The position numbers were made by a program, and so were the translations under genes. A stretch of DNA of 64,000 nt from Panulirus ornatus. Its lineage: Eukaryota > Arthropoda > Malacostraca > Decapoda > Palinuridae. Where the stretch lies: the NCBI RefSeq assembly GCF_036320965.1, contig NC_092271.1:17107029-17171028 (forward strand), given 5' to 3'. Below are positions 27,386-40,205 of the stretch, piece after piece; positions within the stretch are counted from its first letter, which is position 1, and every line of letters starts with the position of its first letter. The notes beneath the pieces are model-generated. The model was given only the letters and a program-made list of their open reading frames with translations, was not told where the DNA came from and searched no databases.

Positions 27386-27652
27386 AACATTTGGGTAAGG
27401 AGGATGTCGAATGTTTTGTAGATGTCTCTTACCACTATCATCGTGCGGGATAGGGGGCTGTGGATGGCTGGAGCCATCTAGGGGGTGTTGCATGAGGTCT
27501 TTGTTCACTGTGGTGGTGGAGTGATTCTTCACAGTGCGTCATGGTTGGTTCTTGTGGGTCCTGGAATACACTGTGTGGAGAACGAGTGCGTGTTTAAAGT
27601 TTGCCTTCCGATGAAAAGGTTAATGATGATGCTTTTTAGAGTTTGGACTTCT

Positions 27653-27776
<124 letters not shown>

Positions 27777-28580
27777 ATATATTCCAGTTGCTTTCTCGTC
27801 TCTAACAAGCTCTCGCTTTCGCACTCCAGTAAGGTCGGTGTGTCTACCACATGACAGGATGACCAGGTGGTGGGAGGCAGCGATAGTCACATCCGCTCCT
27901 TAAACATACTTGCCTCGGCGCCCACGACTTCCACTGACTCAAGAGACGAGAGCTGCTTGAAGGGAGACGCACACCCATAACAAGTGATTTGTGGGACAGA
28001 CGGCAACCGAGAATAGGTCAGTTTATCTACCCTTTACATATTATCTCTATGTCGATTCTTCAGAAAAAAATTCATTTATGTGGTTTCGTGTCGCAATATT
28101 CAGTACAATTTTCATTTCCTAAGTTTTTTCTCAAATCAAAAGATCTAGAATTGGTTGTCCCAGTACGAAAAAAAAAAAGTTGTATAGTTCTCTGATTAAC
28201 TTATTCTTCTTCTATTATCAGTCTGTCATTATATATGTACCAACTTGCATAGCTTTTTGTCTGTTTATGTACAACGTATACCCAAAATCCACTTTGTTCA
28301 TGGCCATGAAATGTTACCCGTGATATTCCTAGAACTGACTCTTCCAGTCTCGTACAATGAAGACGTTTTATTATCAGAAAAATAATGCAACCCGATGACC
28401 ACCTTGAGGAACCCCAGTACGTATATTGATGTTAAACACTGGATACTTCAAGGAATTTTATCCTCACTCCAACCTGTGCGGAGGAGAAGTCTTCAGCTAC
28501 CCCAGCCGTTGTGTAGATGAAATCAAATGTGCTTTTAATCCAGCTATGCTACAGCTAATCTTAACACGTATCGTCGCCAG

Positions 28581-28582
<2 letters not shown>

Positions 28583-28646
<64 letters not shown>
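28583..28646. repeat. (TG)n microsatellite, 64 bp
   Basis: Perfect TG repeat. Confidence 0.97.
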
Positions 28647-28647
<1 letters not shown>

Positions 28648-28999
28648 TGAGCAGCGAACAAGCCTCACCCACATTGTGAGTGGAGGTGATCCGGTAAGCC
28701 TCACACGTCTTCTTGGTTTACCACATAATAAACCCCCGCCATTGTCGTGGGTTTACGATGCAATACATCAAGGCCCTGGTGCGTCCGTGTCAACAAGACC
28801 TGCCCAGAATATCCCTCAGTCTTCTTCATATTTTCGCCAACATCTGTGATTTTAGAATGACAACGAGCCGAGGAAGAGCGATACATGCTGAGAGAGAGAG
28901 AGAGACGTGGAGGGAAAAGAAAAGGTCTATCGATACGTTCCAGCCTTACGTACAACGCAGGTATTATTTGAAAACATGAGCGACCAGGAGCCAGCAAGC

Positions 29000-29135
29000 C
29001 AATCCAGTTAGCTCCCCCAGCCTGTGCATCCTCGGGCTCTAATTAACTGAGGCTGGACTGTGTTTTCCCAGACACTACCAATCCGATTACTTCCTCTGAT
29101 GCAAATTTGATTGTCTTCATACGGAGAGCACCAGC
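29000..29135. promoter_or_regulatory. Unique block with homeodomain-type sites
   Basis: CTCTAATTAACTGAG (TAATTA core), CCAATCCGATTACTTCC and GATGCAAATTTGATTG (an octamer-like ATGCAAAT) lie within about 100 bp of balanced base composition. This is a plausible enhancer-like element, unproven. Confidence 0.3.
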
Positions 29136-30879
29136 AGGACTGCGGGAGGACTGGGGTGCGAAGTGGTGGTGGTGATGGTGATGGAGGCAAGGTAATGTAC
29201 TACCTGTCAGCTGATAGACCAATGAGCGGTCTCCCTGCCAGCCATTGTTAAGAGGAAAACTGATGTCAGATTATCCTATACTTACCAGCTGTTGCCCCCC
29301 CGTGGTCTCCCTTATCTTGATATTACCAACTGTTCGTACCAGTGTGAATCTCTCTGGTTCTTCATTTCTCTGGTTTTCGTGTTGTTAATCGCTTAGATCA
29401 ATACAGGGTCAACCTGGTATTGGCGTCAGTCGTCCAGACCAGTGTATAATCACCCTGGTAGTGTTGCTCATCATCTAGACCAGTGTATACCGACAAGAAA
29501 TATGGAGAAGAGAATTTTTGTATTTGTCTTATACTGTGCCCTACATGGGAATACCGTTCTCAAGTGAAGATTTATATATTGTTAAAAGTCTGTGACTCTA
29601 AGTTTAGTATACTATTCTTCCTGCCTGACATCTGTGTTGTCATGGAAGTATTGCGTTTCTTCGTTCTATTTTGGGATCGTTGCCGTTGAGCAGAAGAATC
29701 CCTCTATGTACGTGCGAGATGCTGATATTGCTAGCATACTGGGAAGAGCAAAGATGCATGTGTTAAGCTAGGAATTCTTTAGTTAATTACTGCGAGGAAA
29801 AGCCATAGTTTCAGAGGGCCGTTCTCATCGGTCAAGAGGCAATATACCCAGTCATCATATGGTTGATGGGACGTGGTCCGGTAAAGAAGGGCAATGTAAG
29901 ATGTGTGTAGTCGACTGAATGAAACGCCTTTCTAATTAGTGGCCCGTACTGAGCAGCCACCACCACTTAGCGAACATTCGACTGGGGAACATTCGTCTGG
30001 CAATCATCTCGGAGTCGTCAAGCAGATAACTAGTTCTCCGTCGTGACTTACATGAGGGAACAGGCATCGCCCGATGAATGCGTCACCTTGATTGGTTGAA
30101 TGCCAATGAGTGTGGTCACTTGACTGGCTAACTGGATTTATCAGATGTCACCAACGCTCCTGTCGTCCTTGCTTTCTAGAACTTTTGCCTGCAGATGTAT
30201 TAACGTTTTGGGGGACGTCACCGATAGGTGATCCTGCATGTACGTTTGTTTTCACTTCCACTGTTGTATGTACGCCAAACCCGGCCAAATACCTGACCTG
30301 ATTCGTCATGTACGTCTGCTTCTTTCCTTCCTCTGCTAAGCCGTAGATCATCTTACCGGATGTTCATTATCACTTGAAAAACGATTCTTTTTTCTCTCTC
30401 TAAGCAGCCTTGGTCTTGATGTGATCATCATTGCCTATAACGTCCACTTATTATAAAGAAAAATGTTAAGAAACGAAGAATGCTCTGGTGGGAAAAGGAA
30501 CGGTCCATAGATTTAACGATCATAACTTTCGTTTGTGTCTAGTTAGAATCGCAAACTGGTCATTGTAGACCTCTACACAGCTCTAAATGTTTTATTCATT
30601 TCTAGATTCTAAAATTGGCTCTATTGGATGAGTGGTTCAGGAAAACCGTGAAAAACTGACGTATGATTTGGTTTCACACGTATGTGGACGGGACCTTTTT
30701 TTTTCATAAATATAGCAGCATTTTCTGCAAGACTCGTGTTTTCATTCTAGTTAGACAAATTCTGAATACTGTCCTGCCCTAATCCATACCCCTTTTTTCA
30801 CGTAACTTCTTTCACTTTGGCTACACTTGATCTCGATCTTAGTTCCATATCCTGTGCTGGTAAGTCCCCAACTTGAGCC

Positions 30880-30882
<3 letters not shown>

Positions 30883-30965
<83 letters not shown>
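30883..30965. repeat. (TA)n at the end of repeat B
   Basis: Perfect TA repeat, 83 bp, joined directly to TTGGAAAGG of repeat B. Confidence 0.97.
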
Positions 30966-30969
<4 letters not shown>

Positions 30970-31140
30970 AAGGATCACAGTTTTGCGCGTGATCAAGATA
31001 TTTCTATGAGTCCACAGGGAAAATGAAACACGATAAGTTCCCAAGTGCACTTTCGTGTAATAATCACATCATCAGGGGAGACACAAGAAATATAAGTCAG
31101 TTGATATACATCGAAGAGACGAAGCTAGGACGCCATTTGG
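30966..31140 (-). repeat. Dispersed repeat B, copy abutting a TA tract
   Basis: In plus-strand text it starts TGGAAAGGATCACAGTTTTG at the edge of the TA tract, then GAGTCCACAGGGAAAATGAA, ACACGATAAGTTCCCAAGTG, ATAATCACATCATCAGGGGA, and ends GAAGCTAGGACGCCATTTGG. It is the most complete copy here, and its sense is opposite to the copies at 7.9 and 53.6 kb. The frame 31,023-31,328 across it shows no recognised domain. Confidence 0.8.
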
Positions 31141-31669
31141 TGTCCCCGACTGTTGACATGGGCACCTTGGTTCGATGCCCATGCCCGCAGGTCAGAAGAA
31201 GTGGGTTCCTTACGTCACACATTCAGGAGGTGAGGGTCCTTGGCTTGGATGACCGAGGGACCTGGAAACGTAACGTGTACCAGAGACTCCATAGGATGAG
31301 ATGGTCACCACTGATCTTGGTTACGTGAACAACAAACCTTCCCTTTATATCCCAGCAGAGCCTTAGAAAGGTCGAAGAGACTCCCTAGACATCTAGACCT
31401 TAGTTCTTAACCCGACCTTGAGAACCTTATAGCGTCTCGTTGTTTCCCTTAGGCATACCACAGCTGTATAGAAGTGAGCTCTTAATGCCTCCTCATTGCC
31501 TTTAGGTCGTTATATATCAGACTAATTAGCCGTGTCATTATTTTTTTTTACGCATGTTTCAGTCTTAATTAATGGTACTTACGCTTGGGTCTTACTGCTA
31601 CTCAGAGCTGATTTATACAGTCGTTCGCGTATGGTTAATACCTGATCGCTGTCTGGTTCTACCTACCTC

Positions 31670-31835
31670 AGCCTCGCGCACCAATTAACGAAGGGAAAAC
31701 GCAGCTATGAACTTGATCCAATATTTCCCGATGAAAAGCTCGATAGTCACCCGGGAATTTGAGCCGACAGCAGCGGTTATAATTGGCAGTACTGCTACCA
31801 CCACCCCATAATTGCTGGCTAATATCTGTATGGCT
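31670..31835. promoter_or_regulatory. Unique block with several TAAT/ATTA cores
   Basis: CACCAATTAACGAAG, GGTTATAATTGGCAG, CCCCATAATTGCTGG and GCTAATATC occur within 165 bp. The GC-balanced, non-repetitive composition stands out from the flanks. Confidence 0.3.
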
Positions 31836-32164
31836 GTTACCCCCTCGGGCGTTGATTGGATGGAGTGAGAAGGAATGGACGGGATGATGTGGTGGGGTGG
31901 GTGGGTCAGGGAGAGGGAGCCATGTTCATCAGAAAACTTGTTTTTTCTCTATTTCCACCATTTCCAGGAAGATATCCCTCTTCTTCCCTCATGTTAGGAG
32001 GGGAAAAATATGAGAAAATCTCCATAATATGAGGGAAGACAACGTAACGTGAGGGACACGACCATTTCTGTTAACTTCCCTGAGCATAATAACTTCCTCG
32101 ACACCTAACGACAATAGTTTCTGGAAGAAGGACGAAGTCAGGTGGGTTAATGCAGAGAGGTTCG

Positions 32165-32305
32165 CTCGGTATGAGGGACGGGCTTCCCAGCCGGACCAGT
32201 CTACGCAATCGGTGATTAAACTCTCTTCCTGATGCCCTAATTGCTTTCATAAAGCGTTTAATTACACCCCGAGATTTTGATGATCCTTGAATTTCTTTCG
32301 GTTTT
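32165..32305. promoter_or_regulatory. Unique block with paired TAATT sites
   Basis: CGGTGATTAAAC, then CCCTAATTGCTTTCATAAAG and CGTTTAATTACACC, give two opposed TAAT cores within 30 bp. No frame of interest crosses it. Confidence 0.3.
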
Positions 32306-32570
32306 CCCTTCTCTCTCTCACCTATTGCTAATGTGTCGCGTTGCTGCTCTTTTAATCATTTTTCTTCCCTAGCCTCTCCATTTCTTTCCTTGTCTTCTTA
32401 GAACTACACCATTATAGTTGTATTGGACTGACAAGTGTAACAACACGTAGGAAGAAGCATTATACCCACATCATGGAACAATAGATATAAGTCTATTATG
32501 CTCGTCTTTTAGGAGATATATTTCAGAGCCTGTGAGTGTTGCTGGAGACAGTGGGTGAGTGAGACGTCTA

Positions 32571-32870
32571 ATGGATGATAATTTTTTGGCTATTATGGAA
32601 GACATCTTATTTGAGACTTTATTGGAAATAATGGATGATAATTTTTGGCTATTATGGAAGACATCTTATTTGAGTCTTTATTGGAAATAATGGATGATAA
32701 TTCTTGGCTATTATGGAAGACATCTTATTTGAGTCTTTATTGGAAATAATGGATGATAATTCTTGGCTGTTGTGGAAGACATCTTATTTGAGTCTTTATT
32801 GGAAATAATGGATGATAATTCTTGGCTATTATGGAAGACATCTTATTAGAGTCTTTATTGGAAATAATAA
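32571..32870. repeat. 59-bp tandem repeat, five copies
   Basis: Units start ATGGATGATAATTCTTGGCT at 32,571, 32,631, 32,690, 32,749 and 32,808, and end GTCTTTATTGGAAATA. The copies are very similar; the first has one extra T. Confidence 0.95.
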
Positions 32871-33483
32871 TGTCCTTTTCTGCCATAGTGCATGTGTCCT
32901 TTACTTCTGTTTACAGTACATGCTTGTGGCTTTGTTTGATACACACACCAAAGGGGGACATCCATTAACCCCATCTTTTTACAAGAGTTTGGAAAACAAA
33001 TTTTCTATTCATGTCGTAGAGTTCAAACGTGTCAAAGAGATATGGACCATGTCCAGAATATGTGCGTGTTAACTAGGGGTGAAAAAAAAAACTTTTGCGT
33101 GGCGTTAGTTATTGGTAGATTGGCCACACACACACACACACATATCCGAAAGAAATTTGTCCAAAAAAGCGTTTCAACGTTTTTCAAAAAGCAATTAAAA
33201 TGCATGTACGTATTGCCTTAACTTTGGCGCGTCGCGTTCTACCATAATATTTTCTCGGTCAGTGAAATTTGTTGGCCATGTTTGATACCAGGATCCAGAG
33301 TAAATTATCGAGATGAATAATGGCAAAAATGGGAAAAGTTTAGTTTTATATCACTTGTGTGGAATGAGAGATGAGATAAAGTAGGAAGAGCTAAAGAAAG
33401 AAAGAGAAAGAGATACGAGAGAAACAGAAAAAAAGACAGAGAGAAGGGGAGAGAAGGATTGAGAATTAAAGAAAGGGGAAAAA

Positions 33484-33677
33484 GGACAGACAAACAGACA
33501 GACAGAAAGGTATAGAAACAGAGAAAAAGAAACATAGACAGACAGACAGAAAGGTATAGAGATAGAGACAGAGAAACATAGACAGACAGACAGAAAGGTA
33601 TCGATATAGAGACAGAGAAACATAGACAGATAGACAGACAGAGAGAGACAGGTTTCTCAAGACAACACCCGTTTCAT

Positions 33678-33738
<61 letters not shown>

Positions 33739-33763
33739 CACACACACACTGGCACACACACTG
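33484..33763. repeat. GACA-rich 45-bp repeats followed by (CA)n
   Basis: Three units of about 45-50 bp contain CATAGACAGACAGACAGAAA and GGTATAGAGA. Next is CA at 33,680-33,736 with GGCA interruptions to 33,763. A short CA run also lies at 33,126-33,142. Confidence 0.88.
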
Positions 33764-34014
33764 GCATTATGATGTCCCAGCTGCCGATACGACAAGCTGA
33801 CGGAGGCACAGCCGTTGCCCTGGCCACAGCTGAGCCTGCGTGAGGGTCCAAGAGAGTTGGGACATCTGTCTGAGGAAGACCTGACCAGCCCAGGCCAACA
33901 GCAGGTGGTAAACTCTTAGAATCGTCCAGGAACTCTCGTCTCGAGCATATGGCCACAAGATCTTAAAACTTTGAACTTTTGCATGATACTTTTATACTTT
34001 CATCATTTTCATTA

Positions 34015-34390
34015 GACGTTCGTACGTCCTCCTTTTGCATGATTCGTTTCTAAGTTCAACGTTTTCATGATTCGTTTCTACGTTCAACGTTTTCATGAGT
34101 CTATTATGCCTTCAACGTTTTCATGAGTCTATTATACGTTCAGAGTTTTTATGATTCGTTTATACGTTAAACGTTTTCATAATTCGTTTATACGTTCAAC
34201 GTTTTCATGATTCGTTTATACGTTCATCGTTTTCATAATTCGTATATACGTTCCACGTTTTCATGATTCGTTTATACGTTCATCGTTTTCATAATTCGTA
34301 TATACGTTCCACGTTTTCATGATTCGTTTATACATTCAACGTTTTTATGATACATTCATACATTATTCCTTTTCGTAATACATGTTTACA
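34015..34390. repeat. 28-bp minisatellite with a 56-bp dimer
   Basis: About 13 units of CGTTTTCATGATTCGTTTAT plus ACGTTCAA. From about 34,221 a two-unit block (TAATTCGTATATACG then TGATTCGTTTATACG) is repeated exactly, which shows a higher-order dimer. Confidence 0.9.
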
Positions 34391-34733
34391 TTCTACTTTT
34401 CCATATAGATTATCTGTATCTTGCCTGCTTCATCACGCTAACTATAAGCTCATACTTGAAGACAAAGTACTGTCGAAGTGACTCGAACCCGTGTATTCTT
34501 GTTAGTGAACACTGTATTATGAGATAAGATTCGAAGCATTTGAAGCAGAGGAGAAAATCACGACGAGTTGTGTGTCTCGGGCAGCAAGCAGAACTCGAAC
34601 ATTTCACTCAGTGGATGTAAGCGGATGAGGGGGATTGCTGGACGCGTCTTGCTCGCACTCTAAGTAAATTCGAAAATTTCTTGACAGCGGCTCTGGTGGG
34701 ATGAGGAGGCCACTGGAGTGGACGGGGTAGTGT

Positions 34734-34739
<6 letters not shown>

Positions 34740-34778
<39 letters not shown>
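34740..34778. repeat. (TG)n microsatellite
   Basis: Perfect TG repeat, 39 bp. Confidence 0.96.
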
Positions 34779-34781
<3 letters not shown>

Positions 34782-35039
34782 AAGGCGTCGTACAATAGAG
34801 TACTCATAAACCAAGCGAGACACTTAAAGTATCCATCAACACGGAGGAGACAGAGCAGCCGTTGTCTGAATACGAAAATAAGAAAAAAGGAAGAACAATA
34901 AAGTTTTCTCACCTCCATCATCACAAGACTCTCCTCGCCTCCCTAACAAGATGCGCCTCATCTCCCTCACAAGGCGTCCCTCAACCCCCCAAGAAGTAGA
35001 AAAGAAAAAGAGTGGAAGGAAAAAACGGAGCAATTACCA

Positions 35040-35470
35040 TACAAAAGGACGGACGCCGATAAGGACAGAGCAGCGTTAATGAGGAGGAATAGACAGATTA
35101 TAAAAAGACAGAAGAATGAACTACGAATAGGAGGAAGAATGGACAACTGTAGGCGAAATGAAGGTTGATGATAAGACAGAATAACGGATAATAACGCGTG
35201 CGAAGAAGGATGAAAAGTGATGAAGCCACGGATGATAATGAGACGGAAGAATGGAAAATGAGAATGAGAGGAATAAGTGACGGTGAAGATGAGGAAAAAA
35301 CGAATGATAAACAGCTGACAATGAAGGATACAATTAAAGCATAATAGAGAAGAACAGATGACTGGAGCCTGATCATGGCCTCTGATAAAGGGAGAAATGT
35401 AGAACATGAATGGGAAGAACGCATAATGGAAGAAAAGAAAGGACGATGAGAAAGAACAAATAAGACACAC
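35040..35470. repeat. Purine-rich degenerate repeat region
   Basis: A/G-rich plus strand with recurring GATGATAATGAGACGGAAGA-like units of roughly 30 bp. The 195-codon minus frame (34,967-35,554) is very rich in Phe, Leu, Ile and Ser because of this bias, and overlaps other open frames. I do not regard it as a gene. Confidence 0.6.
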
Positions 35471-35949
35471 CACAGGTGAAAACCTGAAACAGAATGACTT
35501 CATTACCCAAGGCCATTGGATCACTGCCTCCCTCCACCTCATCCCAGCGTCCACCCAAACCAGGAGAGGATATCAAGAGACTCATGGTGTGAGCAAGACC
35601 GAGGCAGCACCAGCATCTCACCACCGCTGTACCTGGCTCTAAGACACCCTGACCACTCCTCCTCTCACCGAGTCACACAGTCGACTCGTCCAGAAAGAGA
35701 GGCGGATCATGACTGTTTATCCAACACAGCCGGTAATAAACACCATGAACAGCAGAGTCGGATGGACACGCTGATCTTATCTAATTGGAACCCAAGCCAG
35801 TTACAGTAGAGGGAACCTATAGGTCAAAGTACTAGATTCAGGCGATAGACTGGTCGGGTATATCACACCACTGTCAGTCCGGATAGACGCATTTCCACCC
35901 GGTAACTTGATCGCACGAGTTTGTGATGCGATCACATGGTGTACGTAGC

Positions 35950-35973
35950 GTGTGTGTGTGTGTGTGTGTGTGT
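35950..35973. repeat. (TG)n microsatellite
   Basis: Perfect TG repeat, 24 bp. Confidence 0.93.
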
Positions 35974-36756
35974 CCTAGGTCCATCGCTTGTACAGTCCAT
36001 TGCTACGCACACGTTTGTGAGTGCAGTCTAAATCTATCACTTGATCGATGTGATGCTAACAGGCGTTCGATTAGCTCTAGGAATTGCCCACCTCACATAA
36101 AAGATAACTCTTCGAAGAAACCCTCTACCTCACGAAAGACTAATGAGTTCTATCATCGCAAGTTCAACTCAGTTATTATTCTCAGTACTTAAAAAGTTCA
36201 ATTATAACCACAAACATCTTACAAAAGCATTAACAGTTTATTTTTTCATAGATTTTATGTTTTCTGGGAAATGATAGTGGCATTCCGTATGGAATCGGTT
36301 ATAAAAAAAGAGACGAGTCATATCTTCTGTGATGGGGGACCAACAGCGACGTATCCTGGTGTAAACAAGGGCTAAAAGGCCACCGAGGAAATATAGTCTG
36401 AGGATGGGAATCTACGTCTGAGCTGGCGGGCGCAGGGGAAGGCTGACTTCTCTATATAGCCTTTGAGCAACAAGACTAGAAGGAAAGCCGTGTACCAAGC
36501 CTTCAGGTGCTGTCATTCCATATTTCATGACATATAGATGAAGCTCAGCTCAGTATTCTAATTCTCACATGCAAGCTTAATGCCAGTATTCAGTTCGTCA
36601 ATCAGAACAAGAGGGAAAATCTTTTTACTCCAGGCTGAAATTTCTCAAATATGGCTCCGCCTCAAGTGGCTATTGATCGTGATCTACCCACTTGTTGTCA
36701 AGATGGAAGATTATATAAGTCGTCTGTATAATTCTTATAGCAGGTATGAGAGTTCG

Positions 36757-36780
36757 AGGAGGAGGAGGAGGAGGAGGAGG
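36757..36780. repeat. (GGA)n block
   Basis: Perfect GGA repeat, eight units. Confidence 0.9.
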
Positions 36781-37018
36781 TTGTGGTTGATGGGGTAGGA
36801 GGATAAATAACCAAACATCTGCTTCGGTCATATGTTATGCAGTATTCATGAAAACTTTTGAGTCGGGAATAATTAACGTGTTGCAAAAAAAAGTAGTGTT
36901 TTGTGTTCGTGATCAGCGACCAGGAAATGTTATAGATCATCTTTCTTTTTTGTCCATTGTGTTCAAGCATATGTACATGAATTTTTTTCTAGGCACAAAC
37001 ATATCTTCAGATACATAC

Positions 37019-37218
<200 letters not shown>

Positions 37219-38974
37219 AAAATCACAACAAGCATTCGAACACACAGGACTGTATAGAAACAAATGAATAACACGCGTAATTATATCTGACTATATTAGT
37301 CACATTTGTAAGTTATTCTTACACACTTACTGGCACACGGACATGAGATATCTCAAAAGTCATGTCCGTTCTCACAAAAGCTCAGGTTATTATCTGTAGG
37401 CCTTTGGTAGACAGTATCAAGGCTATGTTACCATCCACCAGCAACATCCCAGTAATATTACACTTGTGACTGGTACGGGGTTGTGGCATGGATATCTTTA
37501 ATGGTGACCACTGAAACCCTCCTCTTAGCTAGAAATCATCTATCTATTAAACAACTCACTATCTCAATGGTACAAAAAACATTTACTTGCATGGTACAAT
37601 GAGGGGAAAATGTTCATATGAAAAATACTTCAAAAGTCATAGACCTTTGTATTAAGTTGTGGAATCATTAGTTTAGTTCTGGGCTAAATGTCTTCTCTTC
37701 GTCAGCTTCTGCTGTCTTGTTACACGGATGTGTTGGTGATGGGTCTTCGTCCGTAAATGGGTATTATAATGGTTGCCACTATTCATAGATGATTCTATGG
37801 AATCATCACTCGGACCATTGGCCACCACAGTTCACCAGCAACATGGTCCCTTGATATTCAGTACACGTTGGCAAGACAGAGACACCTGGTGTAGATGAAA
37901 AGCATACGTAATGCAACGTTACCCAAGACCCTCTTTTTTTTTAAGTAATTAGACCTTAGTGGTGGCCGGGAGCTTGACCTGTGGTCCCCGGGCTTGCTAT
38001 CACAGCATCATCATAGTGATCCTTATCTGTAATCTACAGTAGGTCTATGCCTTCCTCCCCCTGTCCTTCGTAAAGGTCTTGCTGTAAGATGAAGTGTTCT
38101 ACTTCATATGCCCGGCAGTACTGTTATAATCTGGTCACTTGTCTTTCAGCAGTTGCTAGTCGTCCTGGGAGAACTTATCGTACAGGAATAGCACCACCAC
38201 CAAAAGTCAAAATTCACCTCCTTGAGGTCCTCCGTGGAGTAAATCATTAGTCGTTCCTCCATTCTTGTTTGTATTCAGACCTCGTCTTGAATTTAATATT
38301 TTCACCATAATCTAGATATCGTAAGAAGTATCACAGCCATCTCTTACTTCTCCTCTACTCGCTTTCTCGATATCCCTCGTGTCTCACAGCTTTTCATATT
38401 TCTTTCATCAGAATCCGGCCTTTACACTCTCCTCTTTTCATATCCTTACTTGTTTGTCTGTGTGTATACCAGTAACAAATCACGGGTGACTGCAATTGGA
38501 TCCACAGTTCTCATTCTTATGTTCTGAAGTCCATCCGTTGTAACCTGGACGCAAACAGATGATTTGGAGGTCAAAAGGTGAAAGGTAAAAGTCACAGGAT
38601 AAACCAGTTATTCCCACTGACGTAAGGCAAGGTGGTCCGCCACCTCTATGTTATTCTGTTTGTGTCTGTGTATACCTTTGTGTCCTGGAAATAATTCGAT
38701 AACAGGTAAAGACAGGATTAACAAGTGCTGACCTGGTTGGTACTCAGCTGTTTTAAGGTCAAAAGGGGAAAAAATTGTGGCTAGTGTGGGTGAACACCTC
38801 GTTTGTGCAGAAGTAACAATCACATAACTTTAACTTTACGTTTGGCTAGCGCGTAGCGCTCACCGCGAGAATACTTGACATTTAGAGTAAAGAATTGCGC
38901 GTTACTTATTGTTGCGTGTTGTGTGTGTGAGGTGGTGGGGGTGTGTACATGTGGAGTGAGTGTCAGTAACACAC

Positions 38975-38977
<3 letters not shown>
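37219..38977. other. Unique non-coding stretch
   Basis: No recognised gene, RNA or repeat. Frames are short and stop-rich on both strands. Positions 35,471-35,949 and 35,974-36,756 are similar. Confidence 0.5.

Positions 38978-39044
<67 letters not shown>
38978..39044. repeat. (GA)n microsatellite
   Basis: Perfect GA repeat, 67 bp. Confidence 0.96.
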
Positions 39045-39046
<2 letters not shown>

Positions 39047-39879
39047 CCTAATATGTTAACCAACAAACCAAAACAGCTGATTCTAGTTGACATAGACACA
39101 ATTTTTCATTATAGCTTTTCAGTCGAGCGATTTCAAGTAGCGGGTCTGGCCAAAGGCTTTCCCCGTTCTCCAATTTAATTTCCCAGGAAATGAAATGTTC
39201 GGGCCCACCACACACTGGCACAGCCACTGAAAAAAAACCCATCTTTCTGCTCAGGTAATCTGTTATTGCAAAATTACTGGTCACAGAATAGCAACTGTTC
39301 TACAAATGGCTGGTTTCTAATGGGAAAACTTTCCATTTTAAATATAAGATACAATGCTGTTGAATGAGGAAAGTATGTGAAGACACAACAGTGTTTAGAG
39401 GAAAACGGGCATGAAATTCAGTTTTTCACAACCGTGAACATATAATGGTTCTTGATATTGTATAATCTTTCAACTTATTTTTTCGTTACTGGTGGAAAAC
39501 TACTCAAAGCCAAGACTAAATCCTCTTCAAGATGCCATAAAGTCCACTTGTGTGGCTGAATGCTCCTGAATGCTCTTACGAAGAGAGAGAGAAAAAAAAG
39601 AATACTTCCCCAAGAACAAGAAATGTTACTTGTGAAGATGGCAACGTAAATTGATATAAAATGAGGGAGAAGACATTTGAGTGTGAAATAAGAGGGAGTT
39701 GTCAGGAAGAATCTACTACGCATATCGAGTGAGAGAACAATGTCAGTCATAAGGAAATGTAAGAGAGAAGAGAAAGAACAGGCCAGTTCACTATCTCAGC
39801 CCAGTGGATTAGGCCCAGGACCGAAACAAAAGACGACGGGAGCAACTAGTAAATAAGAACCCTCTTCTGCCCAGGAGGG

Positions 39880-40205
39880 TCGCGCCTACTCGCCGCTAAT
39901 CCCTACCCTGGTTCACGCAGCCTGGACCTAATTTCCCGCCTCCTATTATACACAGCTCACACTTTTGCCTGCGAACAAAAGCGCTGCCATGCTAGATAAG
40001 CAATTACGAGGCCGGGCCAGCGTGCCTCAGCTGCTGCTGACGGGCCTCATCTCCAGCTGCTCTCTGACTTACACCGCACCGGCCTCCCTAGTCTCCTCCT
40101 CCTCCTCCTCCCGCTCAAGAGAGAGGAAGAGGAGGTGGAGGTCCAGCGAACGACTGTCTCCCTCCCTGACCCATCGATGGTCACTTGCACAATGCAGAAA
40201 ATAAA
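39880..40205. promoter_or_regulatory. GC-rich unique block
   Basis: Includes CGCCGCTAATCCC, AGATAAGCAATTACGAGGCC (a GATA site next to an ATTA core) and CAGCTGCTGCTGACGGGCC. The 79-codon plus frame across it ends in a TCC-repeat Ser run and Arg-rich text and has no recognised domain, so I read it as non-coding. Confidence 0.3.
40091..40111. repeat. (TCC)n block
   Basis: Seven TCC units inside an otherwise unique block. Confidence 0.85.

Larger units (their letters stand above)
27777..30882. other. Mostly unique non-coding stretch
   Basis: Apart from the TG tract and the block at 29.0 kb, I see a weak two-to-three-copy phrase around CCAGACCAGTGTATA (29,430-29,490) and nothing else. No frame has a recognised domain. 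Confidence 0.5.
31141..32570. other. Unique non-coding stretch
   Basis: Contains the two candidate regulatory blocks listed separately. The rest shows no gene or repeat. Positions 32,871-33,483 are also empty. Confidence 0.5.

Noticed and set aside
31023..31328. 101-codon plus frame
   Set aside because: Its first third is antisense repeat B and the rest has no recognised content.
34470..34500. tRNA-like B box (GGGTTCGAGTC on the minus strand)
   Set aside because: Flanking bases do not pair as a T-stem and no A box or acceptor stem was found at the right distance.
34967..35554. 195-codon hydrophobic minus frame that could pass for a membrane protein
   Set aside because: Composition follows a purine-rich degenerate repeat on the other strand; several overlapping frames are open and no family is recognised.
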